A stretch of 8,197 nucleotides of DNA from assembly GCA_050246915.1 (NCBI GenBank), contig JBFWVD010000149.1, positions 1 to 8,197 on the forward strand, read 5' to 3'. This document shows positions 1 to 6,344 of this stretch, one piece after another. Position numbers and translations under genes: made by a program. How positions within the stretch are numbered: position 1 is the stretch's first letter; each line of letters begins with the position of its first letter. Under the pieces are notes generated by a model. That model searched no databases. It had not been told where the DNA came from and was given only the letters and a program-made list of their open reading frames with translations. The DNA is from JBFWVD01 sp050246915. GTDB taxonomy: Bacteria > Actinomycetota > Acidimicrobiia > Acidimicrobiales > Ilumatobacteraceae.

Positions 1-1
1 G

Positions 2-277
2 TGGAGCGCCGGTGGTGACGACTATGCCCGCCGGGTGTGCGAGCGCATCGACATCGCCCAGTACTTCGAGGCGTTCCACACCAAAGAGCGCGGACCCGAC
101 GGCCGTTGGGTGTTGCCCGCCCTCGACGGTGACGTGGGCGAGACGGTGTGTGTCGACGATCAGATCGATGGCGTGCCTCGCGGGGTACGGACCATTCGGG
201 TGTTCCCGTATCTGGGGCACAACCCCCACGATCGCTCGCTCGAAGCGGTGATCGCCGAGGCGCGTCGCGCCGAGTGA
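2..277 (+). CDS. HAD-fold phosphatase-like protein, C-terminal fragment
   Basis: The reading frame is open from base 2 and ends at TGA 275-277, so the first part of the gene lies outside the window; about 91 residues are visible. The fragment begins WSAGGDDYAR, which resembles the motif II region (hydrophobic strand ending in Ser/Thr) of HAD phosphatases of the NIF/FCP1-like group. It continues with a KE pair near residue 37 and a VCVDD segment that resembles acidic motif IV, then RTIRVFPYLGHNPHD near the end. If the assignment is right, the nucleophile aspartate (motif I) would be upstream and is not visible. The family call rests on motif resemblance only and the substrate cannot be told. 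The gene converges on the cupredoxin gene with 5 bases between stop codons. An unrelated alpha/beta protein cannot be excluded. Confidence 0.55.
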   Translation, partial: WSAGGDDYARRVCERIDIAQYFEAFHTKERGPDGRWVLPALDGDVGETVCVDDQIDGVPRGVRTIRVFPYLGHNPHDRSLEAVIAEARRAE

Positions 278-296
278 CGGCGTCAGGCGACCGTCA
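275..296. repeat. Small inverted repeat over the two convergent stop codons
   Basis: TGACGGCGTCA at 275-285 is a perfect palindrome around a central G, and its two ends are the TGA stop codons of the two convergent genes. The same left arm also pairs with CCGTCA at 291-296 (TGACGG, 10-base loop, CCGTCA). Either fold could contribute to transcription ending from both sides, but the stems are short and there is no U tract, so terminator function is only a guess. Confidence 0.25.
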
Positions 297-669
297 GTGT
301 CGCTTCCATGCCCGCGGCGCGATGTCCGGGGATGTCGCAATACAGGGTGTAGGTGCCGGGGGCGAGGGCGACCTTGCCGTTGGCCTTCTTGCCGCTGCTC
401 ACCTGCAACTTGAACCCGGAGACCTTCTCGATGAGCAGGGTGTGGACCAAGGAGCCCTTGCCCACGTATTCGAAGGAGACCTCGCCGGCGGTGGCCGTGA
501 CGGAGTAGGTCTTGGCGTCGAAGCGGGAATCGAGGGCGAGGATCGTGAGATCGGCCGTTCCCGACGGTTCGTCAGCGGTTCCGGAACCCCCTCCACAGGC
601 GGTGACAAGTGGGACGATGGCGAGTGCCGCCATCAGCAGACCCGGCCAGGGGCGTCGAGCGATCGTCAT
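283..669 (-). CDS. Cupredoxin-domain (type I copper) lipoprotein
   Basis: The gene encodes a 128-residue exported protein. The N-terminus has an RR-containing charged start, a hydrophobic stretch and a lipobox LVTAC ending at Cys25, so the mature protein should be lipid-anchored on the outer face of the membrane. A Gly/Ser/Thr linker follows, then one beta-rich domain of about 90 residues. All four type I copper ligands expected for a plastocyanin-like fold are visible: His76 in SLVHTLL, then Cys111, His116 and Met121 in the C-x4-H-x4-M motif CDIPGHRAAGM. By family knowledge it would carry electrons or bind copper; the partner is unknown. I chose ATG 669 because the signal peptide begins naturally there and a TACCGT -10-like element lies 8 bases upstream. 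A GTG at 699 would add ten residues that look unlike a signal sequence. It diverges from kgd. Confidence 0.85.
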   Translation of the reverse strand: MTIARRPWPGLLMAALAIVPLVTACGGGSGTADEPSGTADLTILALDSRFDAKTYSVTATAGEVSFEYVGKGSLVHTLLIEKVSGFKLQVSSGKKANGKVALAPGTYTLYCDIPGHRAAGMEATLTVA

Positions 670-677
670 GGGCGAAC

Positions 678-683
678 ACGGTA
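678..683 (-). promoter_or_regulatory. Putative -10 element of the cupredoxin gene
   Basis: On the minus strand these bases read TACCGT, a match to the actinobacterial -10 pattern TANNNT, with 8 bases before ATG 669. No Shine-Dalgarno sequence is visible before that ATG, so the transcript may be leaderless or nearly so. No -35 hexamer is recognisable. Confidence 0.4.
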
Positions 684-826
684 GTGCGTGCCTGCTCACA
701 TCGCCTGAGCGGAGTCACCCGAGTGGGCCCCGAGCCGCTGATCGGGAACTCACGGCGGGCCTCGATGTGCCGATGATCATTCGTGGAAGAGCTCCCCGAG
801 ATCAGTCCGCTCGCGGTCCGCGCAGA

Positions 827-832
827 TATCGT
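827..832 (+). promoter_or_regulatory. Putative -10 element of kgd
   Basis: TATCGT matches TANNNT and lies 7 bases before GTG 840, the start codon that best fits Kgd homologues. A transcript starting about 7 bases after the element would begin at the GTG itself. There is no Shine-Dalgarno sequence before either candidate start (783 or 840) and no clear -35 box. If the true start were GTG 783, this element would be inside the gene. Confidence 0.35.
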
Positions 833-839
833 TCGAAGC

Positions 840-3800
840 GTGGCTGAACAGCAGGGTTTTGGTGCCAACTCATGGCTCGTGGAAGAGATGTACGAGCAGT
901 TCCTCTCCGACCCCGAGTCGGTGAGCGAACGTTGGCGTGAGTACTTCGCCGACTATCGATCGCAAGGAACCTCCGTCAGTGCCTCGAACGGAGCGCCGGC
1001 CGTGGCCGCGGCGAGCGCTCCCGCAGTGGTGGCCGAGGTCGTGAGCGCGCCAGCAACACTGGTTGCTGCGCCGTCACCGGCGGTGGCAACTCCCGTTGCA
1101 CCGGCCGCTGCTGCTGCTCCCGCGCCCGCTGCTCCCGCGCCCGCTGCTCCCGCGCCCGCTGCTCCCGCGCCCGACGGCAAGATCATCGCCGGCGCCGCCA
1201 AGGCTATCGCCGACAACATGACGCGATCGCTCACGGTGCCGACGGCGACGAGCTTCCGAAACGTGCCGGCCAAGTTGCTCGAAGTCAATCGCACCATCAT
1301 CAACGGCTATCTCGGTCGTGTGCGCGGCGGCAAGGTGAGCTTCACCCATCTGCTCGGCTACGCCATCGTGCGCTCCATCGCCGATGAGGTCCCGGTGATG
1401 AACTCCACGTTCTTGGCCGGTGATGACGGCAAGCTGCGCGTCGTCACCAACGCCAGCGTGAACATGGGACTCGCGGTCGACGTGACCAAGCCCGATGGTT
1501 CGCACACGTTGGTGGTGCCGGTGCTCAAGGGCGCCGACAAGATGACCTTCGCCGAGTTCCACGCCGCGTACGAGGAGCTCGTCCGCAAGGTGAAGAACAA
1601 CAAGCTCGGTGTCGACGACTACCAAGGCGCCACGCTCAGCCTGACCAACCCCGGCACCGTGGGCACGCTCCAGAGCGTGCCGCGCCTCATGCCCGGCCAA
1701 GGTGTCATCGTCGGCGTCGGTTCCATCGACTACCCGGCCGAGTACCAAGCCACCGACCCCGCCGCGCTCGCTCGATTGGGCGTGTCGAAGGTTGTCACCA
1801 TCACCTCCACCTACGACCATCGCATCATCCAAGGCGCCGAGTCGGGCCTGTTCCTCAAGGCGGTGCACGAGCGTCTCATCGGCAAGCACGGCTTCTACGA
1901 GGGCGTGTTCAAGAGCCTCGGCGTTCCCTACGAGCCGGCTGAGTGGACGCGTGACACCAGCCCGATGGACCGCGAAGAAGCCATGCTGCACAAGCAGATG
2001 CAGGTGGCCACCCTCATCCGCACCCATCGCGTGCGCGGCCATCTCATCGCCGATCTCGATCCGCTGCGGCAGAAAGAGCCGGTGCTCCCGCCCGAGCTCG
2101 ATCCGTCGCACTTCGGTCTGTCCATCTGGGACCTCGACCGTGAGTTCCTCAGCGGGGGAGTGGGTGGCACCACCAAGTTGCCGCTCGGCGATCTGCTCGG
2201 TGTGCTGCGCGACGCGTATTGCCGCACCATCGGTGTGGAGTACATGCACATCAGCGATGGCGACGTGCAGCGCTGGATCCAGTCCAAGGTGGAGGGCGTC
2301 AAGCACGAGATGTCGAACGAGGACCTCGTGTGGTTGCTCGGTCGGTTGAACGCGGCCGAAGCGTTCGAGAAGTTCCTGGCGACCAAGTACGTCGGGGTGA
2401 AGCGCTTCGGTCTCGAAGGCGGCGAGACCACCATCCCGGTGCTCGACGAGATCCTCAACGCCGCCGCCGATGACGGGCTCGACGGGGCCGTGCTGGGCAT
2501 GGCCCATCGCGGTCGTCTCAACGTGCTCGTGAACATCGTCGGCAAGGACGTGTCGCGGGTGTTCGCCGAGTTCGACGATCGCGTCTCCACCGACGCGGTG
2601 CAGGGCTCCGGTGACGTGAAGTACCACCTCGGTGCAGTCGGCAAGTACGTGAGCCGCTCGGGCAATCCCATCGTGGTGGAGCTCGCCGCCAACCCCAGCC
2701 ATCTCGAGACGGTCGACCCGATCGTGCTCGGCATGGTGCGTGCCCGACAGGACCACGTCGAGCCGCAGTACGCCTACTCGTATCTACCCATCTTGTTGCA
2801 CGGTGACGCGGCCTTCGCCGGCCAGGGACTCGTGGCCGAGTGCCTCAACATGAGTGACATCTCCGGCTATCGCGTCGGCGGCACCATCCACGTCATCACC
2901 AACAACCAGGTGGGCTTCACCACCAGCCCCGAGTACGCCCGCTCGTCGCAGTACTGCACCGACGTGGCCAAGGCCATCCAGGCCCCGATCTTCCACGTGA
3001 ACGGCGACGATCCCGAAGCGTGTGTGCGCGTCGCGCGCTTGGCGTACGAGTACCGCCAGGAGTTCCACGGCGACGTCGTCATCGACATCGTCTGCTATCG
3101 CCGCCACGGCCACAACGAGGGCGACGATCCCAGCTACACCCAGCCGCTCATGTACCGCGCCATCGAACAGCGCCGCAGCGTTCGCAAACTGTTCGTCGAA
3201 GCGCTCGTCACCCGCGGGGCCATCACGCTGCAACAGGCCGAGGAGGCGATGGAGGACTTCAACGCCCGACTGCAGGCCGACCTCGACGCCACTCGATCGA
3301 GTGCACCACCCAAGGGCATCAAGGCCCTCAAGCCGCCCAAGCCCATCGGCGTACTGCCGCATGTGAACACCGGTGTTTCGTCAACTGAACTTGACGCGGT
3401 GTTCTCGTCGCTGACCGCGTATCCCGAGGGCTTCACCGTCCATCCCAAGCTGGCCAAGCAGTTCGAGGGTCGGGCCAAGCTCTACACCGATGGTCAGGTG
3501 GAGTGGGGCACGGCCGAGGCGTTGGCGTTCGGCACACTGGTGCGCGAGGGGTTCAACGTTCGCCTGGCTGGTGAGGACTCACGCCGCGGCACCTTCAGCC
3601 ATCGTCACGCATGCCTCACCGACTACGAGAACGGGAACAAGTGGATCCCGCTCATGGCCCACAACAACTCCAAGTCCCAGTTCTGGGTGTACGACTCGCT
3701 GCTCAGTGAGTACGGCGCCATGGGCTTCGAGTACGGCTACTCGGTGGCCGACAAGGAAGCGCTGGTGTTGTGGGAGGCGCAGTTCGGCGACTTCGTGAAC

Positions 3801-4526
3801 GGCGCGCAGATCATCATCGATCAGTACCTCGTGGCCGCCGAGGACAAGTGGGGTCAGACGTCTGGTCTGGTGTTGCTGTTGCCGCATGGCTTCGAAGGAC
3901 AGGGCCCCGAGCATTCGTCGGCTCGCATCGAGCGGTTCCTCACGCTGTGCGCCGAGGACAACATCCAAGTGGTGAACGCCACCAACGCCGCCCAGTACTT
4001 CCACGTGTTGCGTCGCCAGATGCATCGCGATGTGCGTAAGCCCTTGGTGATGTTCACCCCGAAGAGTCCGCTTCGTCGGGCCGAGTACCGCTCGCCGGTA
4101 GCCGATCTGCTCTCGGGTTCCTTCCAAGAGGTCCTCGACGATCCCAACCCCGGCGATCGCAACGCGGTCAAGCGGGTTGTGGTCTGCTCCGGCAAGGTGT
4201 CGCTCGATGCCTTCGCCGAACGGGCCAAGCGCCAGGCGCCGGCGGCCATCGTGCGGGTGGAGCAGCTGTTCCCGTTCCCCGAAGCGCAACTGCTCGAGGT
4301 GCTCGATCGCTATCCGAACGCCAAGGACGTGGTCTGGTTGCAGGAAGAGCCCCGCAACATGGGTGCCTGGAACTTCGTGCACCACTGGGTCCACGGCATC
4401 GACAAGCGCGGGTTCACCCTGAGCTGTGTGTCCCGAGCCGAATCGGGCTCGCCGGCCACGGGAAGCCACGAGATCCACGATCAAGAACTCGAAGACTTGA
4501 TGGAAGACACCTTCAGCGGTCTGTAA
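840..4526 (+). CDS. kgd: Multifunctional 2-oxoglutarate dehydrogenase E1/E2-type protein (Kgd/SucA)
   Basis: This 1228-residue cytosolic protein (Mycobacterium Kgd is about 1230) decarboxylates 2-oxoglutarate with thiamine diphosphate and acts in the 2-oxoglutarate dehydrogenase complex of the TCA cycle. Order of parts: a short E1-type N-terminal helix (NSWLVEEMYEQF, residues 10-21); an Ala/Pro linker (about 42-112); an E2 succinyltransferase domain (about 118-366) with the catalytic DHR motif at His327 in STYDHRIIQGAESG; then the E1 domain (about 376 to the end). In E1 the ThDP motif is GDAAFAGQG (655-663) with Asn688-Asn689, and the substrate-pocket motifs AHRGRLNVL, ANPSHLE, HGHNEGDDPS and RRGTFSHRH are intact. 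There is no lipoyl or E3-binding domain, as usual for the fused actinobacterial enzyme, so lipoyl groups must come from a separate E2. GTG 840 gives an N-terminus (MAEQQGFGANSWLVEEMY) that aligns with mycobacterial Kgd; GTG 783 is a 19-residue longer alternative. Regulation by a GarA/OdhI-type FHA protein is known for homologues but not visible here. Confidence 0.97.
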   Translation: MAEQQGFGANSWLVEEMYEQFLSDPESVSERWREYFADYRSQGTSVSASNGAPAVAAASAPAVVAEVVSAPATLVAAPSPAVATPVAPAAAAAPAPAAPAPAAPAPAAPAPDGKIIAGAAKAIADNMTRSLTVPTATSFRNVPAKLLEVNRTIINGYLGRVRGGKVSFTHLLGYAIVRSIADEVPVMNSTFLAGDDGKLRVVTNASVNMGLAVDVTKPDGSHTLVVPVLKGADKMTFAEFHAAYEELVRKVKNNKLGVDDYQGATLSLTNPGTVGTLQSVPRLMPGQGVIVGVGSIDYPAEYQATDPAALARLGVSKVVTITSTYDHRIIQGAESGLFLKAVHERLIGKHGFYEGVFKSLGVPYEPAEWTRDTSPMDREEAMLHKQMQVATLIRTHRVRGHLIADLDPLRQKEPVLPPELDPSHFGLSIWDLDREFLSGGVGGTTKLPLGDLLGVLRDAYCRTIGVEYMHISDGDVQRWIQSKVEGVKHEMSNEDLVWLLGRLNAAEAFEKFLATKYVGVKRFGLEGGETTIPVLDEILNAAADDGLDGAVLGMAHRGRLNVLVNIVGKDVSRVFAEFDDRVSTDAVQGSGDVKYHLGAVGKYVSRSGNPIVVELAANPSHLETVDPIVLGMVRARQDHVEPQYAYSYLPILLHGDAAFAGQGLVAECLNMSDISGYRVGGTIHVITNNQVGFTTSPEYARSSQYCTDVAKAIQAPIFHVNGDDPEACVRVARLAYEYRQEFHGDVVIDIVCYRRHGHNEGDDPSYTQPLMYRAIEQRRSVRKLFVEALVTRGAITLQQAEEAMEDFNARLQADLDATRSSAPPKGIKALKPPKPIGVLPHVNTGVSSTELDAVFSSLTAYPEGFTVHPKLAKQFEGRAKLYTDGQVEWGTAEALAFGTLVREGFNVRLAGEDSRRGTFSHRHACLTDYENGNKWIPLMAHNNSKSQFWVYDSLLSEYGAMGFEYGYSVADKEALVLWEAQFGDFVNGAQIIIDQYLVAAEDKWGQTSGLVLLLPHGFEGQGPEHSSARIERFLTLCAEDNIQVVNATNAAQYFHVLRRQMHRDVRKPLVMFTPKSPLRRAEYRSPVADLLSGSFQEVLDDPNPGDRNAVKRVVVCSGKVSLDAFAERAKRQAPAAIVRVEQLFPFPEAQLLEVLDRYPNAKDVVWLQEEPRNMGAWNFVHHWVHGIDKRGFTLSCVSRAESGSPATGSHEIHDQELEDLMEDTFSGL
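1113..1172 (+). repeat. Four perfect 15-bp tandem repeats in the kgd linker
   Basis: The unit GCTGCTCCCGCGCCC occurs four times in a row with no mismatch and is in frame, encoding Ala-Ala-Pro-Ala-Pro four times. It lies in the flexible linker between the N-terminal helix and the E2-type domain of Kgd. Codon choice is identical in every copy, which points to recent slippage-driven expansion rather than selection on composition alone. Confidence 0.95.
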
Positions 4527-4587
4527 CTTCGCCTTCGATGAGCCGGTCGCGCATCGCCGTGGCTGGCTGATCGGAACCATCGACATC

Positions 4588-4594
4588 GAGAGGG
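4588..4594 (+). promoter_or_regulatory. Shine-Dalgarno site of the LppX-like gene
   Basis: GAGAGGG lies 9 bases before ATG 4604 and fixes that start. It sits in the 77-base gap after kgd. I see no strong terminator in this gap, so cotranscription with kgd is possible. Confidence 0.6.
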
Positions 4595-4603
4595 CGACCG
4601 GAC

Positions 4604-5566
4604 ATGACGACCGAGCAGCCGTGGGGACCCCCCACGGCACACACCACTGTTTCCGCTGGAGTTCCCGTCGAGCCGGTTCTGGCTGAGCTCACCCCCATCC
4701 AGGCAACCAAGCGTCCGATGCGCCGTCTCGTGGCCGGTGCGGGCGTGGTGGCCGTCTTCGCATTGGGCGTCGGCGTGTTCGCCGCCAACCGCAGCGACCA
4801 CGACAGCCGTTCGACCACCGCCTTCGCGTTGGCAAAGGTGGCCGACAACACGTTCGCTCAGGGCACCGCCCGGGTCTCGATGACGATGGCGTTGCCATTG
4901 CCCGGGGCTGAGGGAACTGGCGACACCAACGCCATGATGGACGGTGTCGTCGATCTCGACCGTCAGGTGGCGAGCTTCTCGATGGACCTGGCGCCGATGC
5001 TCGAATCGCTCGGTCAGGAGGTGCCAGACGGTGGCGCCACCATGGAGGTCGTGCAGTCCGGCCTCGTCATGTACATGCACGGAACGATGTTCTCCGAGAT
5101 TCCCGGCGTGGGCGACAAGTGGCTCAAGATGGATCTCGGGGCCGTCACCAAAGAGCAGGGCGTCGACCTCAGCCAGTTCAACCCCTCGGGCAACAACCCC
5201 GCGGACTCGCTGGCCATGCTGCGCTCCGCCGGTGAGGTGACCGAAGTGGGCACCGATACCGTGCGAGGTGTCGAGACCACGCACTACCGGACCACGATCG
5301 ATATCGAGAAGGTCTATCGGGACCAGGGAGCGGTCGTCGACGAGGAGCAGTTCCAGCAACTGTTCGAACAGTTCGATTCCTTGCAGCTCCCCCTGGACGT
5401 GTGGGTGGACGACGAGGGCCGCGTTCGCAAGCAGGAGATGGTGATGCCCATCGACGGCAGCGAGATGCACATGGTTATCGAGTACTACGACTTCGGAGCA
5501 AAGGTCGACGTGGCCGTGCCGGACGACTCCGACACCGTCGACTTCATGGAGGCACTCGGCGGCTGA
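4604..5566 (+). CDS. Membrane-anchored LppX/LprG-like extracytoplasmic protein
   Basis: The 320-residue product has a Pro/Thr-rich cytoplasmic N-terminus (1-37), a basic KRPMRR stop, one transmembrane helix (about 42-61) and a large outside domain. The outside part alternates amphipathic strands and short helices. It has the signature order of LppX/LprA/LprF/LprG-type (LolA-like fold) proteins: an early strand pair (about 88-130), YMHG and KWLKMDLG segments near 157-179, GxVTEVGTDTVRGVETTHY at 210-228, then DVWVDDEGRVRKQEM at 265-279 and a final strand-rich tail. Members of that family bind lipids or glycolipids in a hydrophobic pocket. Unlike mycobacterial LppX/LprG this protein has no cysteine, so it is held by a helix rather than a lipid anchor. 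The family call is by motif order and the ligand is unknown. ATG 4604 is supported by a GAGAGGG site 9 bases upstream. Confidence 0.7.
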   Translation: MTTEQPWGPPTAHTTVSAGVPVEPVLAELTPIQATKRPMRRLVAGAGVVAVFALGVGVFAANRSDHDSRSTTAFALAKVADNTFAQGTARVSMTMALPLPGAEGTGDTNAMMDGVVDLDRQVASFSMDLAPMLESLGQEVPDGGATMEVVQSGLVMYMHGTMFSEIPGVGDKWLKMDLGAVTKEQGVDLSQFNPSGNNPADSLAMLRSAGEVTEVGTDTVRGVETTHYRTTIDIEKVYRDQGAVVDEEQFQQLFEQFDSLQLPLDVWVDDEGRVRKQEMVMPIDGSEMHMVIEYYDFGAKVDVAVPDDSDTVDFMEALGG

Positions 5567-5569
5567 ACT

Positions 5570-5610
5570 CCATACCTTGATGGTATCGAACTGATACCAT
5601 CAAGGTATGG
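5570..5610. promoter_or_regulatory. Nested palindromic operator of the toxin-antitoxin module
   Basis: Two perfect 18-base arms, CCATACCTTGATGGTATC (5570-5587) and GATACCATCAAGGTATGG (5593-5610), are separated by GAACT. Each arm is itself an inverted repeat, so the site holds four half-sites: ATACC 5572-5576, GGTAT 5582-5586, ATACC 5594-5598 and GGTAT 5604-5608. Their centres are 10, 12 and 10 bases apart, about one helical turn each, as expected for cooperative binding of ribbon-helix-helix dimers. The site begins 3 bases after the preceding stop codon and covers the first antitoxin start codon. The likely binder is the antitoxin encoded immediately downstream, giving autorepression. Confidence 0.85.
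5595..5600 (+). promoter_or_regulatory. Putative -10 element of the TA module, inside the operator
   Basis: TACCAT matches TANNNT and its last T is 7 bases before ATG 5607, the spacing expected if transcription starts at that ATG and the mRNA is leaderless. The element lies in the third half-site of the operator, so a bound repressor would cover it. No -35 box is evident. Confidence 0.45.
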
Positions 5611-5810
5611 CCATGACCCTTCGACTCACTGAAGATGAGCAAGCGGCACTGCGGGAGCGGGCGGACGCCGAGGGCATCTCGATGCAGGACGCAGCGCGTC
5701 GAGCTGTCCGAGAGTTCGTTGCTCGCGGACAGCACCGCGACCGCGTCCACGCCGCGGCCGCGCTCGTGATGAGCGAGCACGCCGACGCGATCAGACGCCT
5801 CGGCGAATGA
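5607..5810 (+). CDS. Ribbon-helix-helix antitoxin (CopG/Arc-like)
   Basis: This 67-residue protein begins MAMTLRLTEDEQAALRERAD. That is a short DNA-binding strand (MTLRLT, 3-8), a first helix (about 9-22), a GIS turn and a second helix (about 25-40), the classic ribbon-helix-helix layout of dimeric antitoxin repressors. The C-terminal part (41-67, containing ALVMSEHADAIRRLGE) is helical and is the likely toxin-binding segment. It overlaps the toxin gene by ATGA (5807-5810), so the two are translationally coupled. Two starts are possible: ATG 5607, inside the operator and well placed for leaderless translation, and ATG 5613, which has AAGG 7 bases upstream. They differ by two residues. The role is to neutralise the Doc-like toxin and repress its own promoter; this is inferred from family and context. 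Confidence 0.85.
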   Translation: MAMTLRLTEDEQAALRERADAEGISMQDAARRAVREFVARGQHRDRVHAAAALVMSEHADAIRRLGE

Positions 5811-6256
5811 GTGAAGCGATCGAGTTCCTCGATGTCGACGATCTCGTCGAGCTGGCGCGACTTCTGCTCGGTGACCCGCCACCAGTACGCGACATCGGCC
5901 TGCTCGGCTCCGCAGCGGCCCGGCCGCAGACGACGGTGTTCGGCGTCGACGCGTATCCCGACACCATCACCAAGGCCGCCGCGCTGCTGCAATCGATCGT
6001 GAACAACCACGCACTCGTCGATGGGAACAAGCGACTCGGTTGGTTGGCGACAGCGGTGTTTCTCGAACTCAATGGCGTGAGCGCATCGCAGGCGTCCAAT
6101 GACGAGGTCTACGAACTCGTCATCTGGGTGGCGTCGACCAATCCGGATCTTGACGCCATCAAGGAGCGCCTCGAGCACGTTGTGCGAGACGGTCGCGTCG
6201 TCGATCCATCGAACACTGCCGGCGGTGCGGATAACACGCGTCCGAAGCGGGGCTAG
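5807..6256 (+). CDS. doc: Doc/Fic-family toxin (death-on-curing type)
   Basis: The 149-residue product matches the Doc branch of the Fic superfamily. The N-terminal FLDVDDLVELARLLL helix is followed by PPVRDIGLLGSAAARPQTTVFG (a Doc landmark ending near residue 46), YPDTITKAAALLQSIVNNH, and the active-site loop HALVDGNKR at residues 68-76, then LGWLATAVFLELNG. His68, Asp72, Asn74 and Arg76 are present. Lys75 replaces the second Gly of Fic AMPylators (GNKR rather than GNGR), the change linked in phage P1 Doc to phosphorylating EF-Tu instead of AMPylating. The phenylalanine usual at the third position of the loop is Leu70. The C-terminal tail (about 128-149, ending NTRPKRG) extends past the 125-130 residues of typical Doc. 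The gene starts within the antitoxin stop codon. The toxin call is firm by family; the target is inferred. Confidence 0.9.
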   Translation: MSEAIEFLDVDDLVELARLLLGDPPPVRDIGLLGSAAARPQTTVFGVDAYPDTITKAAALLQSIVNNHALVDGNKRLGWLATAVFLELNGVSASQASNDEVYELVIWVASTNPDLDAIKERLEHVVRDGRVVDPSNTAGGADNTRPKRG

Positions 6257-6282
6257 CCCTCCTGACGATCGGCTCGTGGAAG

Positions 6283-6344
6283 CGGAGGATCAACTCGACA
6301 TGACGCCGATGACATCGGCCCGTTCGAGGAGCGAAACCACATGA
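6283..6344 (+). promoter_or_regulatory. Possible 14-codon leader ORF with strong ribosome site
   Basis: CGGAGGA at 6283-6289 is followed 10 bases later by ATG 6300, which opens a 14-codon frame (MTPMTSARSRSETT) ending in TGA 6342-6344. That stop overlaps the ATG of the next gene as ATGA. The arrangement could couple translation of the membrane-protein gene, or be a leader peptide. A good ribosome site plus an exact stop/start overlap are the only evidence. Confidence 0.3.
6326..6331 (+). promoter_or_regulatory. Shine-Dalgarno site of the four-helix membrane protein gene
   Basis: GAGGAG lies 9 bases before ATG 6341 and decides that start. No promoter is obvious in the 84 bases after the toxin gene, so read-through from the TA operon is possible. 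Confidence 0.65.

Noticed and set aside
773..780. ATGATCAT palindrome before GTG 783, considered as an operator
   Set aside because: It is an isolated 8-base palindrome with no extended symmetry, which is easily explained by chance.
1074..2756. 560-codon minus-strand open frame opposite kgd
   Set aside because: It is a by-product of GC-rich codon use in kgd. The translation is full of His, Glu and Ala-Gly-Arg runs with no recognisable domain, and it lies wholly inside a conserved gene.
4543..4601. CCGGTCGC and GCGACCGG inverted repeat after kgd, considered as a terminator
   Set aside because: The arms are only 8 bases with a 43-base loop. There is no T tract, and the second arm follows directly on the ribosome site of the next gene.
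3579..4640. 353-codon minus-strand open frame opposite the end of kgd
   Set aside because: It is antisense to the conserved E1 domain and its translation has no domain-like pattern or signal.
4481..5470. 329-codon minus-strand open frame opposite the LppX-like gene
   Set aside because: It has a His/Leu/Val/Asp-rich shadow composition. The plus-strand gene has a ribosome site, a transmembrane anchor and family motifs.
5587..5598. CGAAC near the TA operator, considered as half of an actinobacterial LexA box
   Set aside because: The required GTTCG partner at 4-base spacing is absent; the bases belong to the spacer of the TA operator.
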